A stretch of DNA of 64,000 bases, from contig VXBM01000274.1 in NCBI GenBank assembly GCA_013400155.1, positions 517,658 through 581,657 of the forward strand, given 5' to 3'. A model generated the notes under the pieces. It worked only from the letters and a program-made list of their open reading frames with translations. It was not told where the DNA came from and made no database searches. Below are positions 11,701 to 22,637 of this stretch, in pieces (the stretch's first letter is position 1; every line of letters begins with the position of its first letter). Made by a program: the position numbers and the translations under genes. This stretch comes from Helopsaltes ochotensis. Lineage: Eukaryota; Chordata; Aves; Passeriformes; Locustellidae.

Positions 11701-14700
11701 AACCTGCCCATGTGACACACAGACACCCTCTTTGAGCAGGAAGGGTACAAACCCTGTACCTCCTGACTTGAAGGTGTGTGAGAAAGGCCTTGGCCTTTAA
11801 TCCTGCTCAAATGCTTGTATTAAAAGCCCACCCTTGAAGTTCCCAACTCGGCAAAATTCTTTGTTGCTGTTGTGGAGGGAAGTATTGCTCATCGCTTTGT
11901 CAGCTGTATCTTGGGAGTTGCTGGCAGTTTTCATTAAACCAGGATTTAGAATAAGCAAGTTGCAGTGGCCCAACCATAAATATCAAATAGAGGTTGCTTG
12001 AGAATTGTCATCATATTTTTGGGCAGGATAGCTGAAATAAATTTATTTCTGAAAAGAGTGTTTGTAATTTGATAGAAACTCAGTGTACAAACTAGCCTGG
12101 GTGAATGGTGTTTTTTGATTGAATAAGTAAAATCCTTTGGCTGTCTACAGATGAAACCTTAAACAAATCCTGAGTAAAAATCCTTGATTTCCATTATTAT
12201 GCAGGAAAACCTCAGGGGATCAAAGGTGCACATGTCTGTCTTGACCTACTTTCTACTGTTAATAGGAAGGTTGTATCTGCAGCATGATCTGTCCTCCAAA
12301 AGAACATCAAACCTTTTCCTCCCTTTGGAGAAAGAAGATGACTGGCCTTGTGAGTGAAGGTGACTTCTCCCAGGCTGTCACTCAGTGCTGAGAGTCCACA
12401 GTCTGCTTTTCTCCTCTTCTTTTAGGGGATGATGAAAATACAAAATCTAAACTTTCAGTAAAATAGCTCCTAATTTGATATGTGTGGATCTGGTTACAGT
12501 GAGAAGGTTGCCCTGTAGGTTTGGCTGGATTTTTTTTTTCTCCCTAACGCTCTTATTTGGACTTGTGTATTTGGTCTTGGGTCTACCTCAAGTTTCTAAA
12601 TTTAGGGGAGAATGATGATGTGCTTTTACCATTTCCCATGTGAATGGGTTCCTAACAGCTTTACAGGATTAATAATAGCCAAGCATGGAGGCATGTGCTC
12701 AGAGCAGCACAGAGGGAGGCCAATTGAAGTGGGGAGAAAAGCTAAGACCTGCAATTCTACAAAATAGGGTCTCCTTTTACGTTGGAACCAATCTTCTTCA
12801 GGCAAAGCTTTTCACTTGCTGTGGACACAAATCTCAGCTCATTCTTACTGCTGTGCTCCCAATTTTATTGCCGTGGTAGCACTGATGGAATTGCTCAGCA
12901 GTAGGGCACGTGGCTTCCCACCAGTCCTTCTGTCCCAGCCATCAAATATACTTTTCCCTTCCTCCTGCTGAGCCTTGAGCCGCTTTCAAAGGGTCTAAAA
13001 GGAATTCGTGTGGTGCTGAGCTTTAGCAGCACCAGGGCTGCTATATTCACCCGGTCTTTCCCTTGAACAAATGAGAACTGTTCATGATTGTGAAGCAAGG
13101 GGAATTAATTTTCATCAGTCATTCCTAGTTCTTAGCCTTTACCTCAGATTTTAGGGACAACCACAGCTTGCCAGCAAGTCTGCTGTCTGTAGGGCATTGT
13201 GTGATGCCCTCATGTCCACACGGCTTCAAGCAACTGAACCTGCCTTGGTTCATCGGTTTTTCTCCAGAGAATGTCTCAGGCTTTGACTGTAGCTCATGAA
13301 TACGTTCAGGGACTAAAATATTGCATCAAACTTATTTAACGTCTCCTGCTTTTTACTTAAGGCTTATTGCAGTGCCCACCGTACACAGATGAGAGCTGCT
13401 TGCCCGGGTTCAGTCTTGACAGAGAAGTGCTCCACCAATGAGAAAAGTGGTTGGTGTCAGGGATGTGGACAGGTAAAGGCTGATCACACTGTCATCAGAT
13501 TTTTGATTAAGGAAAGACTCTTGCTAGGAGAGCTGAGAGCACTTAGGCTCTCATTGCCCGCTGTCAAGAAGCCAGGTTCTGGATTAAAGAGGTGACAAAA
13601 AGCTGACTGAAAATCACCCCAGGGCTGGGCTGTGGTGGGGATGTTGATAAGCGTTTTCTCGATGCAGAGGTGTTTCAGCAAGTGAAAAGGGAAATGGTGT
13701 CTGCTCTTGTCATCGCAGTGACCTCTTTCCAAGCGTGGCAACGCTCAGAGATTGTTGTAATTAATGTATTGTTAGCTTCTTGTTACTCTGCTTATGTAAA
13801 TGTCGGTGCTTCTACCCTCTTTGGTCTTTTCAGTTTAGAGAAGAGACTATATTCAGTAAAAACCCTCATTGGGAAGGAAGTCTTTTATTTGGGTATTTGA
13901 GGGGCTTGTAGAGGAGGGTTGGGTTTTCTCCCTAAGCAAATGTATGCTTAGGTCTGTTTCAAAAGAGGCAAAAGGGAACGTTTCACTTTGGTCAGCACTC
14001 GGAGGAGTGTCTGGCCTTTCTAAAGGTAACATGGCTCTGTACAGCAGGTCACAGTCACAGGTCACATGGCAAAATGAGTGGTGGAAAGGAGAGGATTCCA
14101 TCCACTCTGGCAGAGAAGGCAAAGCAGCTCAAGCCAGGGCATGCAGAGGGAGCCCCAGTATTTCACACGCCCGCAAAAGCTTGGTTGTTGGGATCTTGGG
14201 AACACGCAGCTTTGGCTCTGCCCGTTTGTAGGGCAGCAGCAAGGAACATGTGAATCCTGCGTGCTTCGGTGGCCAACAGAACTGAAATCTCTGATAAAAT
14301 GTAAATTAACAGGAGTCCTTCCTGTGCCATCCTGAGGAAGCTGTTCCCATTTTATTCAAGATGGCTGTGAGGAGTGGACCTGTCCTAAGTTCAGGGTGAG
14401 ACCCCTGTATCCTCGATCCTATAAATTGTAACCTCTGATATTATAAGGCCAGAAAATGGCTTCTGAAAGTGGAAGGAGATTTTAATAATTGATATATGTA
14501 TATATATGTGCGTGTGTACATTTTCAAGAAAATGTTGATAACTGTTGCCACAAAACATAGAAAATTTCTCCAACAAATGGCATAAAATATCTGCCTGGGT
14601 TTGCTTGTAATTAAGGAGCCCAATGCTGTTAATTGGACAGGTAAGTGTATGCCCTGATTCAACAGTGCATTGGTAAATCCCAAGGTGTGAGACGTTCCCA

Positions 14701-15015
14701 GGAAGCCAGTAAGAAGATGTTCCCTTGCCTACAGAAGGATATACAGCAATGCTTTTCTGGAGAGAGGCCATCAGGAGTCAGGTGAAGGGACTGGCAGAAG
14801 CAAAGCTCTAATAGAGTACTAAAGTTGCTTTGGGTAGTGTTCTTACTGAAAGGAATTCTAATTTCGTGAATAACGATAAGAATGGGGAACAGGATGCTTG
14901 CAGCTGAAGAAAAGGGGCTCTGCATGTTTCTCAGCAGAGACACAGGCCCAGCGTGATGGTGTGGATTTTCTGTGATTAATTTCTTTTTAACTTGCTAAAC
15001 GTCTTAATCTTGCAG
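8799..15015. other. Non-coding unique DNA
   Basis: About 6 kb with no recognised gene. A weak MIR-like string (GTGTCACCTTGAACAAGTTATTA, split here as GTGTCACCTTG and AACAAGTTATTA) occurs near 10471-10493 but is too short to annotate as a SINE. Frames of 126-146 codons near 9.5, 10.4 and 11.0 kb show no family resemblance. Composition drifts from mixed to AT-rich towards the right. Confidence 0.5.
14491..14519. repeat. TA/TG dinucleotide microsatellite
   Basis: Imperfect alternating purine-pyrimidine tract: TA-rich on the left, then TG/CG (ATATATGTGCGTGTGTAC). Such tracts are length-variable, and this one could adopt Z-DNA in the GT half. Confidence 0.8.
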
Positions 15016-15063
15016 GATAAAACTATCTCGCTTAGCCAATTGCCAGTGGGTTCTGTGAGAAAG
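15016..15063 (+). other. Exon-like 48-nt segment (speculative)
   Basis: An acceptor-like TTAATCTTGCAG ends at 15015 and a donor-like AAG-GTAAGA starts at 15064. The 48 nt between are a multiple of three and are open in the first frame, which would read DKTISLSQLPVGSVRK. The other two frames contain stops. A symmetric phase-0 microexon or a cryptic exon would look like this. No neighbouring exon was identified, the polypyrimidine tract is mediocre, and chance pairs of this kind are expected in 64 kb. Confidence 0.15.
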
Positions 15064-16739
15064 GTAAGAATTAAGCTTGTTTCTGGTTATTTACTTGAAC
15101 AAGAGAAATTTGTATTCTCTTATTCGATCAGTTGTTGTCTTGTTATGAGGCTGAGAGAGGCTGTGAGCAGTGTTCAAGGAAAAGGCTCTGAGGGGAGATG
15201 TCTCAGTTTATTGGTCCCATTTGAAAAATTACATCCCTTCATCTCATCCAAAAAAGAGCTGTGATCTCCTCCTCCTCCCACTCATCACTTGCAATACAGC
15301 AGCTTTGTGCAGCTTGTAATCACAGTGCCAGAGCAATAATACTTCTTCCAGACCTGCAAGGGGCCTGCAGCTCCCCAGAAACACAAGGGAACTGCAGGCA
15401 GAGTTTTTCCACCTGCTCACCAACATGCAAAGGCACAGCTCTCTGGGGCCCGGGGGATCTCAGCCCATCTGCAGAAATAAAGAGACTTCTGAGGGTATTT
15501 TTTTAACCCTGCAGGGCTAGAAGAAATGGCATCCACAGCTAGTTACCCCGTGGGAGCAGTGGAGAAAGCCGAGGAGCAGAGACAGGAGCGTGTGTCACTA
15601 AATTAATGTACCTGCTCTGCGGTGGGACAGCCACATCAGCGTCACCGCTGTCACCTGGCACCACCACGGGCATTGAGTGAGAATGAGTCTGTCACACTTC
15701 ATTTGCCAGCCTTGGATGATGGATTTGGTGAAATGGTTGTCTGGGATGATGGGCTTTTCTACATTTCATGTAGAAATGTCACAGGAGCACTTGATGGGTC
15801 TGATGGCATCAGCGTGGTGGTGCAAAAGCAGCTATAATGTATGGGGGGAAGCAGAGCTGAGCAGAAATCCCAGCTGTGGGAAGTCTGCAAGCTGCTACAG
15901 CAGCCTGGCCCAAAGGATGGGTGCTCCCTGTGGGAATAAACTCCAGTTATCAAAGGTCTGGTTCAATATATGCACAGGGCAGCCCTGAGCCCTAGCAGTG
16001 CATCTTATGGGGGCTTCACATTAATATCCTAACTCATGGATCGATCTCTCTGCTCCCAGGAAGGCAGCACAGGCTTTAAAATAGATATCCAGAGGAGATG
16101 TTAATAATGTGAGCTGTTGGTGTTGAGGAGAGAACCTGACAGATAGGTCCTGCAAAATCACAAGGTGTGTAAAGAGGGATGGAGAAGCTGCAGGCCATCT
16201 TTTTTTATTCCTTCTGTGGAGATTTTCCATTGGTGGATTGCTGTGAGATCTCTCATGCTTACTATAATGATAGGGCTTCCTAATCTGAAGTCAAAATTGA
16301 GCTAGTCTGCAGCCCTTGGAAACAGAGAGTGATTCGCTGGGGCTGGGCTGGATTTTGATGCATTTGGATTCCTGGCTTCCCTGGAAATCAATGTCAAATA
16401 TACCCTTTGGCATCTGAAATGCTTTTAAAATCTGGCCCTAAATGTATTTATGCTGCAGGAAGTGTCAGAGTTGCAATCAAAATGTGGAATTTATGATAAA
16501 AACTGACCTGTGGCAAAGCCTTAATGCTGCTCACCCAGAAATTAACAGTGGATGCAACACTGGTTATACTGCAGAGAGAACTGGGGAAAAAAAAATGCAT
16601 ATTAAGAGAATTTCTTTTTTCTTCCTGAATTAATGAGCAAAGTAACCCAATCTCCATAGAAAGTCTTTCTGGACGATGTTTCCAGAATTATATGGGCTCA
16701 AATAATCAGTGATCTCTGTTTGAAGAAGCAGCATTTGGT
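15064..16739. other. Non-coding unique DNA
   Basis: No gene or interspersed repeat recognised. A second strong acceptor-like string (TTTTTTTAACCCTGCAG) occurs near 15498-15515 without a matching donor. The rest is unique sequence of mixed composition. Confidence 0.5.
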
Positions 16740-17010
16740 TGGTGTCCCCTCACGGTGGGGCACAGTCACTCCTGTCTGTGCACTCACCCTCCTGGTTCCT
16801 CACCATCACCCACAGCACCACGAGACCCAAGGCAAGCTTTGCATCGTGGCCCACGCTGGCACAGGCAGAGAGGGGCTGGCTTAGCAATGCCCTGGCTGTT
16901 GTCCTGTTAAACCTTCCAGCACCTCCCTGCTTTGGGTGTCCCTTCTCACCCTTCTTGCCCTCCCACTGGAGCCCTGCTGGCCTCTGGAGCAGCCCCCTGT
17001 GAGAACTGTT
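16740..17010. other. GC-rich block within AT-rich DNA
   Basis: About 270 bp of clearly higher GC and C-rich content, with abrupt edges against AT-rich flanks. It shows open frames of 87 codons on both strands because stops are scarce. It is not a CpG island, since CpGs are few. It could be a decayed, unrecognised repeat or a GC-biased gene-conversion patch. Confidence 0.35.
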
Positions 17011-17089
17011 CACGTCTCCAGCCTCTCTCCATCAAGCAGTAGGATGTGCTTTTTCACCTGATTTTTGGAGCAGAGCCAGCTAAAGCAGG

Positions 17090-17270
17090 GCTATTATAAC
17101 TAATTAGATAAATATATATGTATTTCATAATCAGGCAGTTAATTATGGCTTAGGGAGCAGATGGCAGTCCCTGGCACTTACTCATCTATTCATAGCTGGC
17201 TTAAAGTGAAGTGTATATATATTGCAGCTAATTATGACTCAATATAAAATATGTAAGTAGTTGTGAACTT
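17090..17270. promoter_or_regulatory. Candidate AT-rich regulatory element
   Basis: Contains the palindrome CTAATTAG at 17100-17107, TTAATTA at 17139-17145 and CTAATTATGACTCA at 17228-17241. The last ends in a perfect AP-1 consensus, TGACTCA (17235-17241). Three homeodomain cores in 150 bp with an AP-1 site suggest an enhancer core. AT-rich DNA yields such cores by chance, so confidence is modest. Confidence 0.3.
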
Positions 17271-18188
17271 AGCCCTTGTCTCACTGCATGTTGTTTGTCT
17301 GAAGAGCTCGCGTTGTTTTGGGAGGCCTTTAGGAAGGGCCCCTGTGGTAACACTTCTCCCCTCTCATGGTTTGGATGATTGTGCCTCTGACTTGTTACTA
17401 GAGCTCTTTCACAGGGAAACCCAGGCTCTCTTTTATTTTTTTAGCTTCTCCTTTCTTTTTTTTCCTTTTAAAGATTTTAAAATGTTTAACCTGGTGTTTT
17501 TAAAATCCAGATGGGTGATACTGAAATAATGAGAGTCCTACCTCTGCTGCAAAAATATAGAGGTAGGGACTCATCAAAATATCAAAGAAACATTTGGTTT
17601 CTTACCAGTGTCATCTGTAAAATTATTTTGCTAACACCTGTGAAACATTATATCATCTTTTCACACACACCCCCAAGCTGGAGTTTCTGTTGGAAAAAAA
17701 ATATTTGCAGAAATATAGATTAGGAGAAGCTTTGAAACAAATATGGAAAACGAGGAGGCTGAGTTTTGGCTTCCAACAAGAGCGCACCCTCCATATGCTT
17801 CTTTGGGTCTTTTCCTCAGCAGGAGAGGGACATCCTGAGCCTGGAGCATTTGTGCTCTCTTCGCTTATCAGACTAGGAGACTTTCAGGTCTAATTTAATT
17901 TGAGAGTGTGCTGATTTCACAAAGGGAGACAGGAATTAAATGTCAGAGGAATATCAGCCTATGTGCCTGATGAGCTATTGGCGTTTTTTTTTTTTTTTTT
18001 TCTTAGCAATTCCAAGGCACTTCATTTCTGCATGAATTACACTTTCAGAAGGGCAGAAGGAAGCCCAGCATCGCATACTGAGGAATATTGTGGCTTCTAA
18101 TTTAGGTCACAAAACTTGAAAAGACTAAATCCATAGGTGCTTACCAGACCAAAACTTTGGCCACAGCATTAAGCTGCTTTTAAAGGAA
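17271..18188. other. Non-coding unique DNA with pyrimidine-rich tracts
   Basis: No gene recognised. It holds a long T/C-rich stretch around 17430-17470 ending in TTTTAAAG, which resembles a splice acceptor tract but has no supporting exon. Confidence 0.5.
17984..18001. repeat. Poly(T) tract, 18 nt
   Basis: Uninterrupted run of 18 T on the + strand. No polyadenylation signal appears at the proper distance on the complementary strand, so a minus-strand retrocopy tail is not supported. Confidence 0.9.
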
Positions 18189-18250
18189 GAATCAGAATCA
18201 CAGAATCAGCTAGGCTGGAAGAGACCTTGGAGATCACCAAGTCCAACCTC
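18189..18250 (-). mobile_element. CR1 fragment, 3' end, minus strand
   Basis: Reads AATCACAGAATCAGC, AGGCTGGAAGAGACC, GGAGATCACCAAGTCC, AACCT on the + strand, which is the reverse complement of an avian CR1 3' end. Only about 60 bp remain before similarity is lost into unique sequence. This is an extreme 5' truncation with no coding content. Confidence 0.85.
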
Positions 18251-19527
18251 AGAAGCTAAATAGGAGGCCAGTGTTGTTTTCAGCTGGTGTGATACAACCC
18301 AAAATGAAGTGAGATAAATTTTTGTGGTTTTTTAACTGAGTTTAAGGTATATGAGAATAAGTCCACCTATAGATGTTGCAGGTGAAATCCCTTAAGCCTT
18401 GTAGATCCTGGCACTGAAGGGCTTAAAGGATCCATTACAGAAATGGTCCATGAAGTCCATACTGTTGTCCTGCTGAAATTGTTCAATCTATATATTCCCA
18501 GGTCAGTGTATTTCTGCCTCCTGTTGCTCACTACAGTTAGCAAATGCTTTATTTATCTGAAAAACATCAGAAACTTTATGGCAGCTTACATAAAATTCTG
18601 TGAAAGGCAGGCAATGGCTCTTTCTCTTCTGTTTTTATATTGTGACTGAATAAGCGAAATTTTTGGGAACATGTAGTCCTTGTACATACAGTCGATTAGG
18701 TCCATGTGGATGCATTCATGTTCTGATGACAGCCTGTCATGTAGATTAGAACAAAAATGGTGTTTTGTCCCATATGTGGTAAATGCTGAAATCTGAAGTG
18801 AAACGTGGTTTAGAACAGCAAGTTGTGTTCCCCCCAAAGAGAAGTAGTATTACATTTTAAATAAGGAACAATACAAAGCATTTTCAAATCCAGGCTTTGA
18901 AATTAAGCATTTCATTTGGGTACTCTTGATAGAAAAATAAAAATAATCAAAAATAATAAAAATAATCATGGTGTTTTCCCCATAGCTTGATATTTTCTAG
19001 TGAACCCAATAGATCCGAGGACAAAATTAGGTTACAGAAAATATTGTTTCCAGTAGGATGGAAAGAATAGGAGGACCCTGGGGTCCTGCAAGAGCTCCTT
19101 GTACTTTAGGAGCATTTCATGCTGAGCAAAATAGGAAAGTGGCACCTGAAGAAGTCCACTATGCGTTGTATTGAATTATAAAAACACGAAAGTAAAGGGA
19201 ATCAGCGTTGTCATAACTGGGCAGAGGCTGCAAAACTAAAGGCATCTTCCTTTGGCATTGCAGTTGCCAGAATTTTAGGAAGACAGATCTTTACAGCCCC
19301 CGTGCTCCAGAGACCCTGTGTATGAGTATCCTCTGTAAACTCCAGCTTCTTCCCACTCCTGCTGCTTTTGGAGCTCTGCCAGGAGGGTGCTGCTCTCTCT
19401 CATTTTGCACAGCTCTGTCCTTTGTAACCTTCTCGGAAGCATAGAGAAAATCAATTGAATTATACTTGTTTTTGGGGGATTGGAGAATAATGGAAGCAGC
19501 TCTTATGGATGTGGCGCACAGACTGCA
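18251..19527. other. Non-coding unique DNA
   Basis: No gene recognised. Contains an A-rich simple repeat at 18932-18968. The rest is AT-rich unique sequence. Confidence 0.5.
18932..18968. repeat. AAAAATAAT simple repeat
   Basis: Imperfect tandem of AAAAATAAT with TCA interruptions (about three and a half units). Ordinary AT-rich low-complexity DNA. Confidence 0.8.
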
Positions 19528-19557
19528 TCCATTCATCCCCGAGGCTCGATGAATGGA
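19528..19557. repeat. 10-bp perfect inverted repeat, 10-nt spacer
   Basis: TCCATTCATC at 19528-19537 is exactly complementary to GATGAATGGA at 19548-19557. The spacer (19538-19547) is GC-rich with two CpGs. It could be a hairpin or a pair of oppositely oriented binding sites. The surrounding sequence (about 19490-19610) is also CpG-retaining. Confidence 0.8.
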
Positions 19558-20439
19558 GGTGCGAATTGATTCTGACTGCACTACCTCCAGAGCTGGGACT
19601 TCAGCAGGAACCTTACAAAATAAGACAAATGGCGTTCTGCCTTGTATAGAATTACATCCTTTGTTCCTTAAACAGCTCTTATGCTGAGCAGCACCCAGGC
19701 AAGTTACATGATTAGAGAACTCCTTGGGAATCATGGTAGTTTCTGATGCTCCGGGAAGGCTTTGGGAAACTGTAGTCTGATGCTCACGGTTAAATTTGCC
19801 TGCTGGGGAGGTTTAGCAATGATTCCAACAAGGTCAGCCTTCTTTATTTGTTAACTGTGTTGCATAATGTTTCTGTCTTTGTGAGTTACCTTTGTTTCTA
19901 ATTGGTTTTCTTCTTATTAAATCATCATTTCATTTTCATTTGGCTGTACCAGAACACTTTTGCCACCACACACAAGAACAGAACTGACTTCAGCATCACT
20001 GTGTAACCACACAGTTGTGCTGAAGGCTAGGAGGCAATTCATCTGTACAATGATGCTCCAAATTCTCCTGCAATGATCAGTTCCTTCCTAACTTTGTGAT
20101 GGATTGTTGTGTGTATATTGTAAATATTAGGCTAATTTGGTTGAAGTTTTGGGCTGCTTTCCATGAATCATTTTATAATCTATAACTTTTCTCTTTTTTC
20201 TCAGGGTTTTATAAACATCACATGGGAATATAGATATATATTGAATTGACTTTTATATTGAATTATATACACCCCATTTACAAGCATTCATTATTCTCAT
20301 TATATTGAAGAGATTAAAAAGCATCTGGGTTAAAATTATCCAGGATTCCCTAAACTATATCATAGCAGAAAGTAGGGAGGAAACCCAATGCAGAAAAATG
20401 TTAATGACTCCGAGCGTAGCACAGGGCTTATTGGGAAGT
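19558..20439. other. Non-coding unique DNA
   Basis: No gene or repeat recognised. AT content rises to the right, with a small duplication of TATATTGAATT around 20235-20265. Confidence 0.5.
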
Positions 20440-20600
20440 ACATGTCAATTTACATTAAATTGCTTCATGAAAGAATGACAAACAAAAAGTTATTTTAAAA
20501 GTAAAGATTTATTCATCCATCAATTTATTCATCTGCGAATTAGTGAGGTGCAACTTTTAGGTCCTTGAAATCACACTTAGAGCATACCAGCAAGTGCTGA
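20440..20600. promoter_or_regulatory. Candidate conserved non-coding element
   Basis: Strongly AT-rich, repeat-free block with several spaced ATTTATTCATC-like cores (TTTATTCATCCATC, AATTTATTCATCTG) and an isolated CpG (CTGCGAATTAG). The repeated TTATTCATC, about 18 bp apart, may represent paired homeobox or POU sites. Conservation is untested. Confidence 0.25.
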
Positions 20601-21539
20601 AGTCTTTTGTAAGCACAGGTGATCAGAGCTTAATGAGAGAGTTCACCCACAATGTGTGTATTCTTTATAAAAAAAAAAAATATTTTGAGGAAATGTAAAG
20701 AAAGAGGAGCTAAGGCCCCAAAGTCATGTGAGCAGAACTTCCAGCTCCTAGAAACACATGCACGTCTTAGAAAAACACAACCTTTCCCTCCTCCAGCTAA
20801 AACTTAATCCTGCTAATCTAGGACCTCATCATTTGTTCATTCAGAACTGGAAGTTAATTGCTGTCACAGAACAAATGCTAATAAAATTATTCTACTGTAA
20901 TAATCATGTTATAAACTCCAGGAGAAGGAAGCACTTGGGAAGGAAGAGCAGTGTATGACCTCACACTAATCAAAATTGCTGTTGAATTTGGTGGGTCTGT
21001 GGCATCATCAATAATAAATGCAAGCGATGGATCCTGCTCTGGCAGGTAATTACACTTGACCACACTGAATTGATTTGCTTTGTGTTCACTCGAGCTGAAC
21101 AAGTAAGTTTATGGCACCTGTCACTCATCTTTGAATAAATGACCTTTTCAGAGATACAGAATTAATTTTCTGAAATGCTTCTGATATGGAAGGAAACGAG
21201 CCTATTCACATTAGCTTAGGAAATGCAGGATTTCTTCCCTCGATTGGAAGGCTCAAGGAATGCATAAATAATATTTAATACATACTATATACTGAACCTT
21301 TGAAAATTTGAATGAATCTTGGAGAAAGCCTGTCCTCATAATTGTGATTTGTGAGATACTTTTATTTGTTCTTATCTTTGATATTGAATTGCTCAGTACT
21401 TGAATGGTTCCCTCAAGGCTCCTTGATTTGTATCAGCTCACAAAAATTTAAAAACGCAGACTTGTCGCTATGATGTGTCTAAACATCCCTTTTATCACCC
21501 TCAGCCTCTGGCTGGGAAGGCAATGCTCCCTTTAGTGGC
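20601..21539. other. Non-coding unique DNA
   Basis: No gene recognised. Contains an 11-nt A run near 20670-20680. Otherwise AT-rich unique sequence. Confidence 0.5.
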
Positions 21540-21830
21540 AATCTGCTGCGTTCATTTTCCGCCCAAGTGCAGGCAGAGTTTGCTCTGGGTTTAAAGATGG
21601 CCCTTGCAAGAGTCAGTCATTTGCCAATCATTTCAGGTAGCTTAAATGTACTCACCCAGATAATTTCTACGCTCCTTGTTTAGTGAATGCTTTTAAAAGT
21701 AATCCTGTAAGGTTCCAGGGCCTTAGCTGCTCTAGAGGACGTCTGTCTATCCTCGCTGTGCACACGGTAGATGCTTTGTGCCGTAACATTCCACTAATAA
21801 CAAAAGTAATATTTAAAGTGCCATCCTGTT
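21540..21830. promoter_or_regulatory. Candidate conserved non-coding element
   Basis: Repeat-free block with retained CpGs (TGCTGCGTTC, TTTCCGCCC, TCTACGCTCC, GAGGACGTC, CACACGGTAG, GTGCCGTAAC), unusual for this AT-rich neighbourhood. It ends in an AT-rich motif cluster (CACTAATAACAAAAGTAAT). The pattern fits a regulatory element but is inference only. It lies a few hundred bases left of the LTR at 22163. Confidence 0.27.
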
Positions 21831-22162
21831 ACAGTCTTCAAATTCACTCTGTTTAGATCTAAATTTTTTAATCTTCCCTGGAGCTGAGGGCAAATGAAAA
21901 AACCTTAGAAATTCTGTAAATGGATTTATATCTTGAAAGATGTGACTTACAGGACAACATATCTTGCCTCTTAGGTTTAATGCTGAAGAAATGTATACAC
22001 AACCTTTGGGATTGAAGTGACAAAGGCAGCAAGGACAGACTGTCACAAAGCCTGGTCCCATCTTCTCAGTGTGTAAGCAGACAGGGAAGGAGACAGGCCC
22101 TTTGGACTCTGTAACTGTAGGAGAAGGGAATACAGGTGACCTCATCCCTGATCAGTACCAGC

Positions 22163-22637
22163 TGTGTTAATTACCCAATACAGCCTCACCCCTAACGAGT
22201 CACAGCTGTATCCAATAAAGATCAGTGTGATAAAGGGAGGGGGGGAGCTGCTGAGGGGGAATCGTGAGGGAGGAGGAGCCTTGAGGAAGAAGAAGGATCC
22301 TGAGGAGAGAGAATCCCTGCAGTGAGGTCAGTGTGGGTGTGCAGTCAGAGCCTGCTGTTGAACCTGCAGTCACAGCCTGGCTGGGTAAAAGCCTGCAGTC
22401 AGAGGCTGCAAACTGATCCTGCAGTCAGAGTTCAGCAGGGAATAACCAGCAGCCAGAGGCTGCAGGGAAACCTCCAGCAGGAGCTTGCTGCAGCCAGGGT
22501 GAGGGAATGGTTGGGGTCAGGATGGCTGAGCTGTGGAGAGGAATAACCCAGGGCCCTTTTCATGGTGTGATGAACAAGAACTCTGTGTCTCAGCTCATTT
22601 CTACCCTCTAACAAGAGGGCTGCTGCAACACGTAACA
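22163..22637 (+). mobile_element. Solo LTR-like segment of an avian endogenous retrovirus
   Basis: Begins TGTGTTAATTACCCA and ends ACACGTAACA, giving the TG...CA ends expected of an LTR. It contains an AATAAA-type signal (CCAATAAAGATC) near 22211 and a GATAAAGGGAGG string shared with the segment at 44926. Near the 3' end it has GAACTCTGTGTCTCAGC, a layout common at the 3' end of avian LTRs. No internal retroviral genes (gag, pol, env) flank it, so it would be a solo LTR. I could not find a clean target-site duplication at these borders, so the exact edges are uncertain by several bases. The family name is not known to me. Confidence 0.55.
22340..22458 (+). repeat. Five-copy 25-29 bp tandem repeat inside the LTR
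   Basis: The core TGCAGTCAGAG (with small changes) starts at 22340, 22365, 22394 and 22420, and a more diverged GCAGCCAGAG lies at 22449-22458. The starts are spaced by 25, 29, 26 and about 28 bp. The regular spacing points to internal tandem expansion, possibly of protein-binding sites in the LTR. Confidence 0.75.
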
